Positions 37,366-46,532 of a stretch of DNA of 57,305 bases are shown here, in pieces. The position numbers and the translations under genes were made by a program. The notes under the pieces were generated by a model, which had not been told where the DNA came from, ran no database searches, and saw nothing but the letters and a program-made list of their open reading frames with translations. This DNA comes from Rubellimicrobium thermophilum DSM 16684 (lineage in GTDB: Bacteria; Pseudomonadota; Alphaproteobacteria; Rhodobacterales; Rhodobacteraceae), in assembly GCF_000442315.1 (NCBI RefSeq), contig NZ_KE557324.1, positions 350,279 through 407,583 on the forward strand. Reading direction: 5' to 3'. Numbering within the stretch: the stretch's first letter is position 1; each line of letters starts with the position of its first letter.

Positions 37366-38807
37366 TCCAGACGGTGCGATACGCGCTTGGCATAGAGATA
37401 GCTGTGAAGGCCTTCGGGCCCGCCTTCGCGGCCATGGCCGGATTCCTTGACCCCGCCCGAGGGCGCCTCGTGCACCGAACCGCCGGTATGGTTGATCGAG
37501 AGGATCCCGGCCTCGAACCCCGCCACGAGCCTTTCGGCCGTCGCCGCCGAGCGCGTGAAGCCATAGGCCGCAAGACCATAGGGTGTGGCATTGGCCTCGG
37601 CCATGGCGGCGTCGAGATCCGCAAAGCGCCGCAAGGGGGCGACCGGACCGAAGGGTTCGACCTGCATGATCTCGGCCTCGGGCGGGACATCGGCCAGGAC
37701 CGTCGGTTCGAAGAAGAAGCCTTCGTTGCCGATCCGCTTGCCCCCGGTCAGGAGGCGGGCCCCCCGCGCCAGGGCATCGGCTACCATCCGCTCCATGGCC
37801 TCGATTCGGCGGGGATTGGCCATCGGGCCCATGGTCACCCCATCGGCAAGCCCGTTCCCGACCCGCAGGGCCCGGGCCTCGGCCACGACGGCTTCGGCAA
37901 AGCGGTCGAACAACGTCTCATGCACGAGAAAGCGCGATGGCGCGGTGCAGACCTGACCGGCATTCGCGAACTTGCCCGCGGCCGAACGCCGTGCGGCCAG
38001 AACCGGATCGGCATCGGCACAGACGATCACCGGCGCATGCCCGCCCAGCTCCATCAGGGAGGGCTTCATCACCTGCGCGGCGAGGCCGGCGATCTGCTTG
38101 CCCACCGGAACCGAACCCGTGAAGGCGACCATGCGGATGCGCGGATCGGCGATCAGGGTCTGCGAGATCATCGGCGGATCGCCGAAGACGAGATTGACCA
38201 CCCCCGGCGGCAGGCCGGCCACCTCCAGCGCGCGGATGATCGCGCAGGCGGTGGCGGGGGTCTCCTCGGAGTATTTGATGACCAGCGTGCAACCGGCGGC
38301 GAGGGCGGGCGACAGCTTGCGCAGGGGGCCGCCGGCCGGAAAGTTCCAGGGCACGAAGGCCGCCACCGGCCCCACCGGCGCATGGCGCACCGTCAGCAGG
38401 GTGCCGGGATCGCCCGGGATGATCCGCCCATAGGCGCGGCGGGCCTCTTCGGCATAGTAGGACAGGGTGCCGGCGGCACGCATCACCTCGGCCCGTGATT
38501 CCGCCACAGGCTTGCCCTGTTCCAGCGTGGCGATGCGGGCGATCTCGGCGGCCCGCTCGCGGATCAGGGCCTCGGCCCGGTGCAGGATCGGCCCGCGCCC
38601 GCCCGCACCCAGCGCGGCCCAGGCCGGAAAGGCCCGTGCCGCCGCCGCGACGGCCCTGTCGAGATCCGCCGCCGAGGCATGGGGAACCTCGCCGATCACG
38701 CGCCCGGTCGCCGGGTTCAGGACCGGCTGCCGCCGGCCCGATGTGCCATCCGTCCATTCCCCGTCCAGGAAAAGGCGGGGGGCGGGATAATGCTCCGACG
38801 GGGTCAT
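37362..38807 (-). CDS. NAD(P)-dependent (succinate-semialdehyde-type) aldehyde dehydrogenase
   Basis: 481 residues. Landmarks: GPVAAFVPWNFPAGGPLRKL, AFTGSVPVGKQI, catalytic Glu in MELGGHAPVIV, Cys in NAGQVCTAPSR and the C-terminal INHTGGSVHEAPSGGVKESG. The class includes GabD and related short-chain semialdehyde dehydrogenases. Its ATG overlaps the stop of the alpha/beta-hydrolase gene upstream, and its stop overlaps the next small gene, so all three are one operon. Exact substrate unproven. Confidence 0.92.
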   Translation of the reverse strand: MTPSEHYPAPRLFLDGEWTDGTSGRRQPVLNPATGRVIGEVPHASAADLDRAVAAAARAFPAWAALGAGGRGPILHRAEALIRERAAEIARIATLEQGKPVAESRAEVMRAAGTLSYYAEEARRAYGRIIPGDPGTLLTVRHAPVGPVAAFVPWNFPAGGPLRKLSPALAAGCTLVIKYSEETPATACAIIRALEVAGLPPGVVNLVFGDPPMISQTLIADPRIRMVAFTGSVPVGKQIAGLAAQVMKPSLMELGGHAPVIVCADADPVLAARRSAAGKFANAGQVCTAPSRFLVHETLFDRFAEAVVAEARALRVGNGLADGVTMGPMANPRRIEAMERMVADALARGARLLTGGKRIGNEGFFFEPTVLADVPPEAEIMQVEPFGPVAPLRRFADLDAAMAEANATPYGLAAYGFTRSAATAERLVAGFEAGILSINHTGGSVHEAPSGGVKESGHGREGGPEGLHSYLYAKRVSHRLE

Positions 38808-39576
38808 GGGGCCAGAAACTCCTGCATGGCCTTGTGCACCTCGGCGTTGAACAGGGCCGGGCGTTCCCAGTACATCGAATGGGGGGCATCGGGAACGATG
38901 GACAGGGTCGATCCGGGAAGCCGGGCATGGGCGGCCCGGACCGTCTCGGGGCGGAGCACGGCATCCGCCTCGCCGGCCAGGAAATGCACCCGGATCCCGG
39001 CCGCCAGGACCTCGGCCGTGGTCGGCCCGGCGGCCGCGAGATTGCGCAGGTCCTGCATCCGGGCCGCGTTGAAGCCGCCCTGGGCCCGGAACAGCCAGGT
39101 CATGTCGGGCGGGCCTGCTGGAACGCCCGTGACATCAGCCGGTCGATCACCGGCAGGGTCTCGGCCCGGGCCCGGTCCGCCGCCACCAGCGCCTTCAGGT
39201 CCGGGTCGGACAGGCCGCCGAGCGAATGGGCAAGGATCACCCCGATCACCCGTTCCGGGGCCGTCACCGCGAGCCGCAGACAAGGCGCGGCGCCGATCGA
39301 CTGACCCAGAAGGACGGCGCGATCCACTGCCGCATGATCCAGAACGGCAAGGAGATCATCCATGAAATCGAGGCTGTCCGGCCCGCCTTCCACCGGATCG
39401 GAGAGGCCGAAGCCGCGCAGATCGGGCAGGATGACGGTGAACCATTGCGCGAGATAGGGCACCTGCTGCCACCAGGCGGCATGATGGCCGCCCGAGCCAT
39501 GGACCAGCATGAGGGCCGGCCCGGCGCCATGCGTTTCGTAGTAGATCCTGACCCCTTTCGATGAGGTGACGGGCAT
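38804..39576 (-). pseudogene. Alpha/beta-fold hydrolase, one frameshift
   Basis: About 257 residues. The N-terminal part has the oxyanion motif MLVHGSGGHHAAW, DLRGFGLSD and the nucleophile elbow LLGQSIGAAPCLRLA (GxSxG with Ser); the C-terminal part, in another frame from about 39110, has FLAGEADAVLRPETV with the Asp and PDAPHSMYWERP with the His. Adding a C to a CCC run near 39110 joins them (QQARPDMTWLFR). GGAGG precedes the ATG. It may be a C-C or ester hydrolase of the pathway; this family also includes meta-cleavage product hydrolases. Confidence 0.83.
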
Positions 39577-39601
39577 TGCGGCGTTCCTCCCGGACCGACT
39601 G

Positions 39602-39835
39602 TCAGCGGGCAGCGGGCCGGCGGGCCGGCCGCCCTGCCGGAGCGCCATCCGTCGGGGCGATCTCGTCCGGACCATCCACCAGATGTTCCGTGACGCTGCG
39701 CGATCCGGCGGTCACGAAATCCTGCAGACCGGATCCACCCGGCCCCCGCATGCCTGCCCGTGCCTCGGCCCGCGCTGCCGCCCGCGCCTCTGCCCGCCGC
39801 GACCGTCCTGCCCCGGATTCCGGTCTGTCCATCAT
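39602..39835 (-). CDS. Possible small Arg/Ala-rich protein
   Basis: A 77-codon frame beginning MMDRPESGAGRSRRAEARAA, ending 25 bp before the hydrolase start in the same direction, with a GAGGG sequence near its start. It lacks any domain I recognise, and Arg/Ala-rich frames arise easily in DNA this GC-rich. It would be the leader gene of the hydrolase operon if real. Confidence 0.25.
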   Translation of the reverse strand: MMDRPESGAGRSRRAEARAAARAEARAGMRGPGGSGLQDFVTAGSRSVTEHLVDGPDEIAPTDGAPAGRPARRPAAR

Positions 39836-39920
39836 TCCGACACCCTCGCTTGCCTGCTGCGCTGCTGGTGCCGAGCCTAGGTCGCCCGGGCCCGCATCAG
39901 GTAGGGGGTGCATGGGACCA

Positions 39921-39948
39921 TAACCGTGCGCCATGTGCGACAATCCGG
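39921..39948. promoter_or_regulatory. Possible LysR-type operator, copy 1
   Basis: A 28-bp element starting TAACCGTGCGCC and ending GACAATCCGG matches the element at 43890-43917 at 21 of 28 positions (TAAC-N2-TGCGC-N3-GTGC-N2-CAATCCGG). It lies between divergent transcripts, about 110 bp before the VOC gene. A LysR gene lies a few kb away, and LysR sites typically sit in divergent promoters. Confidence 0.45.
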
Positions 39949-40055
39949 ACATGTTTCTGTCGCGCCGGTTGCAACATAGCCGTCCCTTGCGGTGCCTTGC
40001 CTGCGGCAGGAGGCAGGGCCATTCTCGGGCCGATCAAAGGCCCAAGGAGGCGCGG

Positions 40056-40514
40056 ATGAAGGCCGAGATGCCGAAGGACTGGCGCGACAAGCCTCACTCC
40101 ATCCACCATGTCAATTTCCCGACCACCGATCCCGAGCGCACCAAGGAATGGTACGGGCGCGTCTTCGGCCTTGAGCATCAGGATGTCAGCCGCTTTTCCA
40201 ACACCAAGGTGCTGCTGCTGACGCGGAACAATTTCGACCTGCATTTCACCCCCTGCACCCCCGAACAGATGGTGCGCATGGCGCCCTTCCATTTCGCCAT
40301 CGAGGTCTATGACTGGGACGGTTTCCTGGCCCATCTGAAGAAATGCGGGGTGCGGCATACCAAGCCGGTCGAACGGCCGCAGAACCGGTCCAAGTTCTGC
40401 TATATCCACGATCCCGACGGCACCATGATCGAGCTTGTCTGGCATGGCGACCGCGAGGATGTGCCCGCCTGGCAGCCGGGAGACCGGCCGCCGGCTCCGA
40501 CCGAACCGCAATAG
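40056..40514 (+). CDS. VOC-superfamily metal-dependent enzyme
   Basis: 152 residues, a single VOC unit of two beta-alpha-beta modules. The metal triad is present: His in SIHHVNFPTTDPERTKEW, His in APFHFAIEVYDWD, Glu in GTMIELVWHG. AAGGAGG precedes the ATG at 40056. VOC enzymes include glyoxalases, epimerases and dioxygenases; the sequence alone does not settle which. It heads an apparent operon with the GlcG-like and MetE-like genes. Confidence 0.85.
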   Translation: MKAEMPKDWRDKPHSIHHVNFPTTDPERTKEWYGRVFGLEHQDVSRFSNTKVLLLTRNNFDLHFTPCTPEQMVRMAPFHFAIEVYDWDGFLAHLKKCGVRHTKPVERPQNRSKFCYIHDPDGTMIELVWHGDREDVPAWQPGDRPPAPTEPQ

Positions 40515-40524
40515 GATCACCGCC

Positions 40525-40990
40525 ATGCTGACACTGGAGGATGCGCGGGCGCTTGTCGCCGCGGCGCAGGCCGAGGCACGCCGCATCGGCAAGCCCATGA
40601 CCGTCTGTGTCGTCGATGCCGGCGGATTCGTCCTGGCGCTTGAACGGATGGACGGGGCCCGGCCGCTCACCCCGTCGATCGCCCAGGCCAAGGCCTATAC
40701 GGCCGCCATCATGCAGCGCCCCGCCTCGATGCTGAAGGGATGGGCCGAAAGCCAGCCCGGCTTCTTCGCGCAGGTGAGTCGGATGGGCCATCAGCCGATC
40801 GTCGCGGCCGATGGCGGCCTGACCATCGCACGGGACAGGCGGATCCTCGGGGGGGCTGGGCCTGTCCGGAGGAACCGGGCCCGAGGATGAGGCGGCGGGC
40901 CTCGCCGCCCTGACGGCGCTGGGCTACGACACCCGCTTTGCCGAATGGAACACCCTGCGCCCCTCTGCCGAAGGAAAGGATCATGGCTGA
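40525..40990 (+). pseudogene. GlcG/HbpS-type heme-binding protein, one frameshift
   Basis: About 154 residues. MLTLEDARALVAAAQAEARR and MTVCVVDAGGFVLALERMDG are typical of the GlcG/HbpS (Haem_degrading) family, and the last part, after an extra G in the G7 run near 40858, reads GLSGGTGPEDEAAGLAALTA to a stop at 40988. Family members bind heme or cobalamin-like ligands or act as accessory proteins in glycolate and other catabolic loci. Ten bp after the VOC gene and overlapping the MetE-like start by 8 bp. Confidence 0.85.
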
Positions 40991-41744
40991 TACCTTCGTC
41001 TATCGCGCCGATCCGCCGGCCCGTCTGGCCGCCTCGGAGGACCTCTCCGCCCTGGCCCGGATGCAGCAGGAGGCCGGCCTGGATGTCGTCACCCCCGGCA
41101 GCCCCGTCACGGAGGACGAACTGCGCCGCAGCCCGCATGACGCCATCGCCCGCCTTTCGGCCGAGCTGGGGGCGGTCCGCTCTGCCGTCCCGGCTCCGGT
41201 GAAGCTGGCCCTGCCGCTGCCGGGGCTTCTGGGCCTCGATCCGATGCTGCTGCAGGGCCTGATGGGCAACCTGATCGATGAAGGGACGCGGATCCTGCAG
41301 CTTCACGCGGCGGCCTATGCCGACCCCGACCGCGATCCGTCCGACGACGGCTTCGTCCTGTCCGGCCTGCCGCGACCCGAGGGCTTCCGCCTGGCCGTCG
41401 ATCTGGGGGCCCTGGCCGACTGGAGCGCCGACCGGCTGGCGGTGGTGACCGCCGAACTGGGGGCGGACCGCCATGTCCTGGCCATCGGTCCGGATGACGA
41501 TCTGTCGCGGCTCTCTGCGCTGCCCGGGGACAGCATGGCCGTCCTCGGCCTGATCGACCCCGCCGGGGGCGAGGAGACCGATGCCATCCTGACGCGGATC
41601 GATGCGGCCGCCGCAGTCCTGGACGAGGACCGCCTGGCCCTGACGGTGCGCGGCGGTCTGGACGGACAGGCGGCCGACACGCAGGCCCGCGTCCTGCGGC
41701 AGCTGGCCGATGTCGCGGTCCGGTTCTGGGGATTTGCGATGTAG
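40983..41744 (+). CDS. MetE-like barrel protein lacking zinc ligands
   Basis: 253 residues. QEAGLDVVTPGSPVTEDEL, GTRILQLHAAAYADPD and the segment ending AVLDEDRLALTVRGGLDG align by pattern with the C-terminal catalytic domain of cobalamin-independent methionine synthase (QEEAGLDVVTDGE, DEPAL, RLALSPQCGF). The protein contains no cysteine at all, and the CGF zinc ligand is replaced by RGGL, so it cannot hold the catalytic zinc in the usual way. AAGGAAAGG precedes the ATG. It could bind a folate or methylated intermediate related to the nearby LigM-like demethylase; function unknown. Family placement is by eye. Confidence 0.6.
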   Translation: MADTFVYRADPPARLAASEDLSALARMQQEAGLDVVTPGSPVTEDELRRSPHDAIARLSAELGAVRSAVPAPVKLALPLPGLLGLDPMLLQGLMGNLIDEGTRILQLHAAAYADPDRDPSDDGFVLSGLPRPEGFRLAVDLGALADWSADRLAVVTAELGADRHVLAIGPDDDLSRLSALPGDSMAVLGLIDPAGGEETDAILTRIDAAAAVLDEDRLALTVRGGLDGQAADTQARVLRQLADVAVRFWGFAM

Positions 41745-41787
41745 CCTGCCCGCCGCGGTGCCCCCGCCCGGACTGCGGGACATCGCG

Positions 41788-41832
41788 CCTGGCGGGGGCC
41801 TGGCGGGGGGCCTGGCGGGGGGGCCTGGCGGG
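41788..41832 (+). repeat. Four CCTGGCG-G(n) repeats, potential G-quadruplex
   Basis: The unit CCTGGC followed by G-runs of 5, 6, 7 and 3 repeats four times between the convergent MetE-like and metallo-hydrolase genes. Four runs of at least three G separated by CCTGGC-type loops satisfy the simple G-quadruplex pattern on the + strand. It may pause or end transcription from either side. Run lengths are uncertain because such runs are error-prone. Confidence 0.6.
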
Positions 41833-41868
41833 CGCGCTGCTGCCGGATCGCCCGGCGGATCGCGGGGA

Positions 41869-42751
41869 TCACAGGGTGCGGCCGTCCAGATAGCGGAAGG
41901 CAAAGACCTCTCCGCGCCGGATGACCGTTCCTGCCACGGGATAGGCGAAGTGGGCGGGCAGCACGATGAGGCCGCTGTCCGCCACCTCCTCCAGAAAGGC
42001 GCGGCGCGTCGCCGCGGCGGCAAGCGGATCCTCGCAGAAACAGGTGGACAGGTCCGGCAGCCGCAGCTGCAACGGATTGTGCAGGATGTCGGCCGCGAAG
42101 ACGACCTGTCCCGCGCCGGTCTCCAGATCGATGCGCACCATGCCGGGGCTGTGGCCGAAGGCGGGACGGAAGCGCAGCCCGGATCCGAAATCGTGGTCTG
42201 CCGGGACCCTCTGCGCCACACCCGCCGTCAGCAGGGGGGCGATGCTGTCCATCCAGATGCGCCCGGCCAGATCGTCCCCTGCCAGGGCCCGCCGTTCCCA
42301 GAAGGCACAGTCCTCTGCCGGGAACCAGTAGGTGGCATGGGGGAAAGGTCGGCACCCAGGACCCCTTCTGCAGTCGGGTGGCCCAGCCGACATGGTCCAC
42401 ATGCAGATGGGTGCAGATCACATGCGTCACCTGCTCCGGGGTCACCCCGGCGCGCGCCAGCCCGCGCAGCCAGTCGTCCTTGGGATAGCCGAAATGGGGT
42501 GGGCGCGCCTTGCCTTCGCCGACGCAGCAGTCGATCAGCCAGACCTCGCCCGGCCGTTTCACGACAAAGGACTGATAGCTGTGCATCAGGCGCCCCGTCG
42601 CGGGCGAGAAGACCGTCGGCCCCATCGCGGTCAGGATCGGGTCCCCGACTGACGGATCGTAGCCGGGGAAGAGATCCGCGGGGTGACGCTGGGGCCCTTC
42701 CCGTTCGGTGACGGTCCAGATCTCGGCCCCGCCAAGGGACAGCAGGCGCAT
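41869..42751 (-). pseudogene. Metallo-beta-lactamase-fold hydrolase, one frameshift
   Basis: About 293 residues. The signature THLHVDHVGWATRL gives the HxHxDH zinc motif; HSPGMVRIDL has the third His region, FAADILHNP the bridging Asp, and PAHFAYP the last His. The frame breaks near 42341 in a G5 run; one base fewer gives WVPTFPHATYWFPAEDCAFW. The family contains lactonases, glyoxalase II and other hydrolases of esters and thioesters. Its start lies 4 bp after the Ldh-type gene, so they are co-transcribed. Confidence 0.85.
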
Positions 42752-42755
42752 GGCC

Positions 42756-43817
42756 TCAGCCCCGATGGGGCAGGGGGGGCAGCCCGGCCTTCGCGGCCAG
42801 ATCCTCCAGCTCCGTGGCCAGACGCGGCGGCAGGGGAATGCCGGCGGCCCGACGCTCTGCCGCCGTCGCGGCGCCGCGGTCGCCCGGGACGGTCACGGCC
42901 CTGCTGCCGCTCAGGCGCGGAAGGCCACGGATCGCCGCCAGCGTCTCGGCCACGGCGGCGGCGAAACGCTCTGCCGGGCCGAAACAGGCCGGATCGAGGA
43001 TGATCAGGGCGGCATTCTGCCGGTGTCGTTTTGCCCCGGGCGCCCCGCCATGAAGCGGGGCAAGGATCGGATAGCCCCCCAGAACCGATGTCAGCAGCTC
43101 GAAGGCCAGCGACAGGCCGGCGCCCTTGATCCCGCCAAGGGGCAGGGGCATCCGGGCCTTTGCCGGATCGGTCGTGGGTTCGCCCTCGGCCGTCACGGCG
43201 CAGCCCTCTGGCAGGGGTTCGCCGCGCAATTCGTACTGGCGGATCTGACCCAGTGCGATCATCGCGGTGGCCATGTCGATCAGGAAGGGGGGGGCATCGG
43301 CCGCGGGAATGCCGATGGCCAGGGGGCTGGTCGCCACGGCGGCGCCCCGCACACCCGGCCAGGCCATGTTCGGCATGCCGGCCAGCATCACGATCCCGAT
43401 CAGATCCTGCCGCGCCACGGCCTCGGCATAGGCGCCGATGGCCCCGGCATGCACCATGCCCTTCACCTGCACCCAGGCGACGCCCTGGCCCTGATCCCGC
43501 GCGATGCGCGCCCCGACGGCGACCGCCCGTGCCATGGCCACGGCCCCCGGCGCATGGTCGGCCTCGATCAGGGCAACGGCGGGGGCCAGGATCCGCTCCG
43601 ACATCTGCGGCTCACGGTTGGCCTCGCCCGATGCGAAGAGCTCGAGATACCGCGGCAGGCGGGCGATGCCATGGCTGTCCACCCCGCGCAGGCTGGCCCA
43701 GAGCAGGGCTTCCGACAGGCGGGCGGCATGGGCTTCGGGCACGGCATGGGCGGCCAGCAGGGCACGGGCAAAACGGTCGAGATCCTCCGGGGCAACGCGG
43801 ATGGGGGATGGGGGCAT
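42756..43817 (-). CDS. Ldh-family (malate/L-lactate type) dehydrogenase
   Basis: 353 residues of the Ldh_2 family, a paralogue of the enzyme at 24323-25390. Blocks: SLRGVDSHGIARLPRYLELF with the catalytic His, VKGMVHAGAIGAYAEAVA (the family's H-G motif), AGMPNMAWPGVRGAAVATSP, MPLPLGGIKGAGLSLAFELL. It uses NAD(P) to interconvert a 2-keto and 2-hydroxy acid. A GAGGAG ribosome-binding site lies before the ATG. First gene of a two-gene operon with the metallo-hydrolase, divergent from the cupin/LysR/LhgO genes. Confidence 0.9.
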   Translation of the reverse strand: MPPSPIRVAPEDLDRFARALLAAHAVPEAHAARLSEALLWASLRGVDSHGIARLPRYLELFASGEANREPQMSERILAPAVALIEADHAPGAVAMARAVAVGARIARDQGQGVAWVQVKGMVHAGAIGAYAEAVARQDLIGIVMLAGMPNMAWPGVRGAAVATSPLAIGIPAADAPPFLIDMATAMIALGQIRQYELRGEPLPEGCAVTAEGEPTTDPAKARMPLPLGGIKGAGLSLAFELLTSVLGGYPILAPLHGGAPGAKRHRQNAALIILDPACFGPAERFAAAVAETLAAIRGLPRLSGSRAVTVPGDRGAATAAERRAAGIPLPPRLATELEDLAAKAGLPPLPHRG

Positions 43818-43889
43818 CGGAACTCTCCTCGGTCTCGGCCGAGCCTAGCCCCGGCCGCGCCGCGCCCGTCAGACCCGGTGCGGTGCCGG

Positions 43890-43917
43890 TAACGTTGCGC
43901 GCCGTGCACCAATCCGG
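43890..43917. promoter_or_regulatory. Possible LysR-type operator, copy 2
   Basis: A 28-bp element starting TAACGTTGCGCG and ending CACCAATCCGG, related to the copy at 39921-39948. It lies in the 145-bp gap between the divergent Ldh-type gene and the cupin gene, two genes upstream of the LysR gene, a typical place for a LysR site controlling both sides. Confidence 0.5.
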
Positions 43918-43962
43918 CGCCGGAACCCTGCTAGGATCATCCCGACATCAGGGAATCAGGAC

Positions 43963-44433
43963 ATGCCGATGCACAGGCCCCCCGAATCATCATCCGGTTC
44001 ATCCGTTGCCCCCCCGGCCCGCGCGATGGTGATGAAGATCGCGCAGATCCCCGCCATCGCCCGCGGCAGCGGGATCCTGACCTGGCCGCTGGCCACGCAT
44101 GGCACCGTGCCCTATGCGAACTTCACCACCGGCATCAGCGTCTATCCGGTCGGGCAGGGTGCGCCGATGCACTGGCACAACTGCGACGAACAGGTCACCC
44201 TCCTCGAAGGCGAGGGCGAGGTGGAAATCGATGGCGTGGTGACGCCGCTCCGGCCCTATGATTCCACCTATATCGAGGCCGGTCTGGCGCATTGCTTCCG
44301 CAACACCGGGGCAGGTCCGATGCGGATCCTGTGGATCTACGACAGCATCCGCGTGACGCGGACCTTCGTGGCGGACGGCATCGAGGTGGAACATCTGTCC
44401 GCCCGGGACATGATGGGGCAGACGGACGGTTGA
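43963..44433 (+). CDS. Cupin-domain protein
   Basis: 156 residues, a single cupin barrel from about residue 50. Metal ligands follow the cupin-1 pattern in PMHWHNCDEQVTLLEGEG (two His and a Glu) and the second motif in YIEAGLAHCFRNTG (His). Small cupins act as dioxygenases, isomerases or sensors. Located just upstream of the LysR gene with a 3-bp gap, it may be a pathway enzyme or a ligand-sensing partner. Confidence 0.8.
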   Translation: MPMHRPPESSSGSSVAPPARAMVMKIAQIPAIARGSGILTWPLATHGTVPYANFTTGISVYPVGQGAPMHWHNCDEQVTLLEGEGEVEIDGVVTPLRPYDSTYIEAGLAHCFRNTGAGPMRILWIYDSIRVTRTFVADGIEVEHLSARDMMGQTDG

Positions 44434-44436
44434 GGC

Positions 44437-45330
44437 ATGGACCATTTCCTGACCATGCGCTCCTTCGTGGAGGTGGTGAAGAAGGGCAGCTACACCAAGG
44501 CGGCAACCTTTCTCGGCACCTCGCGGGCCCTGGTCAGTCGCCATATCCTGGATCTGGAGGAGCGGTTGCAGGTGCGTCTGCTCAACCGCACGACGCGATC
44601 GATCACCCTGACCGAACAGGGCCGGGACTATTACGAGTTCTGCGAGCGCATCCTGCGGGAGATCGAGGAGACGGAGGCGGCGATCTCCGGCAGCATGCGC
44701 GAGGCGCAGGGAAGCCTGGCCATCGTGGCGCCGAAATGGATCGGCAATTACGAGATCGCCGATGCGGTGACGGCCTTTTCTCTCGAATATCCCGAGATCA
44801 GCGTGAAGCTGTCCCTCGGCGGCATGGCTCCGAACGCCTATGACTTCATCGAGCGGGGTTTCGATGTCGCCCTGCACACCAGGCGCATTCCGGACAGCCT
44901 GATCCGGGCAAAGCTGATCGCGCAGATCGCCTTCGTGCTCTGCGCCGCGCCGGCCTATCTCGAGCAGGCGCCACGGCTCGAGGGGCCGGAGGACCTCGCG
45001 CTGCACAAGGGCCTGATCCAGTCGAACGATCCCGTCTGGCGCTTCGAGCGCAACGGCGAGATCTACAAGCCGCGCATCCGGCAGGCCTTTTCGTCCAACA
45101 CCTATCTTGTCCTGCGCAAGGCGGCCCTGAAGGGCCTGGGGGTGGCGATGCTGCCCCTGCCGCTGGTCCGGGACGACCTGACAGCCGGGACGCTGGTGCA
45201 GGTCCTCCCCGATCAGGAGATCGAGGAACGTCCGCTCTTTGCCGCCTTTGCCCCGGGGCCGGTCACGCCGCAGAAGGTGCGGCTCTTCATCGATTTCCTG
45301 GCGCAATGGTTCCGTCACCATCCGATCTGA
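44437..45330 (+). CDS. LysR-family transcriptional regulator
   Basis: 297 residues, CrgA/DmlR-like group: winged HTH at about 1-60 (MRSFVEVVKKGSYTKAATFL, then LVSRHILDLEERLQVRLLNR), linker helix, and effector domain from about 90 (GSLAIVAPKWIGNYEIADAV). It is the only regulator in the 32-56 kb catabolic region, and repeated elements at 39921, 43890 and perhaps 48631 in divergent promoters could be its sites. Co-directional with the cupin and LhgO genes; effector unknown. Confidence 0.9.
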   Translation: MDHFLTMRSFVEVVKKGSYTKAATFLGTSRALVSRHILDLEERLQVRLLNRTTRSITLTEQGRDYYEFCERILREIEETEAAISGSMREAQGSLAIVAPKWIGNYEIADAVTAFSLEYPEISVKLSLGGMAPNAYDFIERGFDVALHTRRIPDSLIRAKLIAQIAFVLCAAPAYLEQAPRLEGPEDLALHKGLIQSNDPVWRFERNGEIYKPRIRQAFSSNTYLVLRKAALKGLGVAMLPLPLVRDDLTAGTLVQVLPDQEIEERPLFAAFAPGPVTPQKVRLFIDFLAQWFRHHPI

Positions 45331-45336
45331 GGACCC

Positions 45337-46532
45337 ATGCGATACGATTTCTGCGTGATCGGGGGGGCATCGTGGGCCTGGCCACGGCACGGGCCATCCT
45401 CTCCCGCCGGCCCGGGGCCAGCCTGGTCCTTCTGGAGAAGGAGACCGTGCTCGGCTCGCATCAGACGGGGCACAATTCGGGGGTGATCCATTCCGGCATC
45501 TATTACGCGCCGGGGTCGCTCAAGGCGAAGCTCTGCCGCGAAGGATCGGAGCGCACGAAGGACTTCTGCGCCCGGCACGGCATCCCCGTCGAGAACCGGG
45601 GCAAGCTCATCGTGGCCACACGGGAAGACGAGCTGCCCCGCCTGGCGGCGCTCGAGGAGCGGGCCGCCCGCAACGGCATTGCGGTGGAACGGCTCGATGC
45701 CGCCGGCATCGCCGAGCGCGAGCCCAACATTACCGGCCTGGCCGCCCTCTTCGTGCCGGCCGCCGCGATCGCGAGCTATCGGGCCGTGCTCGAGGCCCTG
45801 GCGCGCGATCTGGCGGCAGCCGGGGGCGAGCTGCGGTTCGGCAGCGCCCCGATGGCCATCCGCGAGGAAAGCGGCGGCGTCATCCTGGATCTGTCCGACG
45901 GGTCGATCCGGGCCGGCCGTCTGGTGGCCTGTGCGGGATTGCAGTCCGACCGCGTGGCCCGGATGGCCGGATTGCGGATCGCCCATCGCATCGTCCCCTT
46001 CAGGGGCGAGTACTGGCGTCTGGCGCCGCGCCGGCAGGGGATCGTCCACGCCATGATCTATCCGGTGCCCGATCCGGCGATGCCCTTCCTCGGGGTCCAT
46101 CTGACGCCGATGATCGACGGATCGGTGACCGTCGGGCCGAATGCCGTCCTCGGCCTGTCGCGCGAGGGCTACCGGAAGGGATCCGTCTCGCTGCGCGACG
46201 TGGCGGACATGGCTGCCTTCCCGGGCTTCTGGCTGGCGCTCCTGCGCAATGTCCGCCACGGCTTGGCCGAGCTGCGCAACTCCCTGTCCAAGAGGGTCTA
46301 TCTGGAGCTCTGCCGGCGCTACTGCCCCTCGCTTTCCCTCGGGGACCTGCTGCCGATGGAGGCCGGCATCCGGGCGCAGGCCGTCATGCGGGACGGCAGC
46401 CTGCAGCATGATTTCCTGTTCGGGCAGACCGACCGGATGCTGCATGTGCTGAATGCCCCCTCTCCGGCGGCAACCTCGGCCCTGCCGATCGGGGACATGG
46501 TGGCCGACCGGCTGCTGGGATCGGCGGCATGA
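45337..46532 (+). pseudogene. LhgO-type FAD-dependent 2-hydroxyacid oxidase, 5' frameshift
   Basis: About 398 residues. From ATG 45337 the start reads MRYDFCVIGG, then the frame slips in a G7 run near 45366; adding one G gives the FAD motif IGGGIVGLATARAIL. Then GSHQTGHNSGVIHSGIYYAP, CAGLQSDRVARMAGL, and FLGVHLTPMIDGSVTVGPNA are diagnostic of L-2-hydroxyglutarate oxidase. It oxidises L-2-hydroxyglutarate or a related 2-hydroxy acid and passes electrons to the quinone pool. It starts 6 bp after the LysR gene, and its stop overlaps the MFS start (ATGA). Confidence 0.88.
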
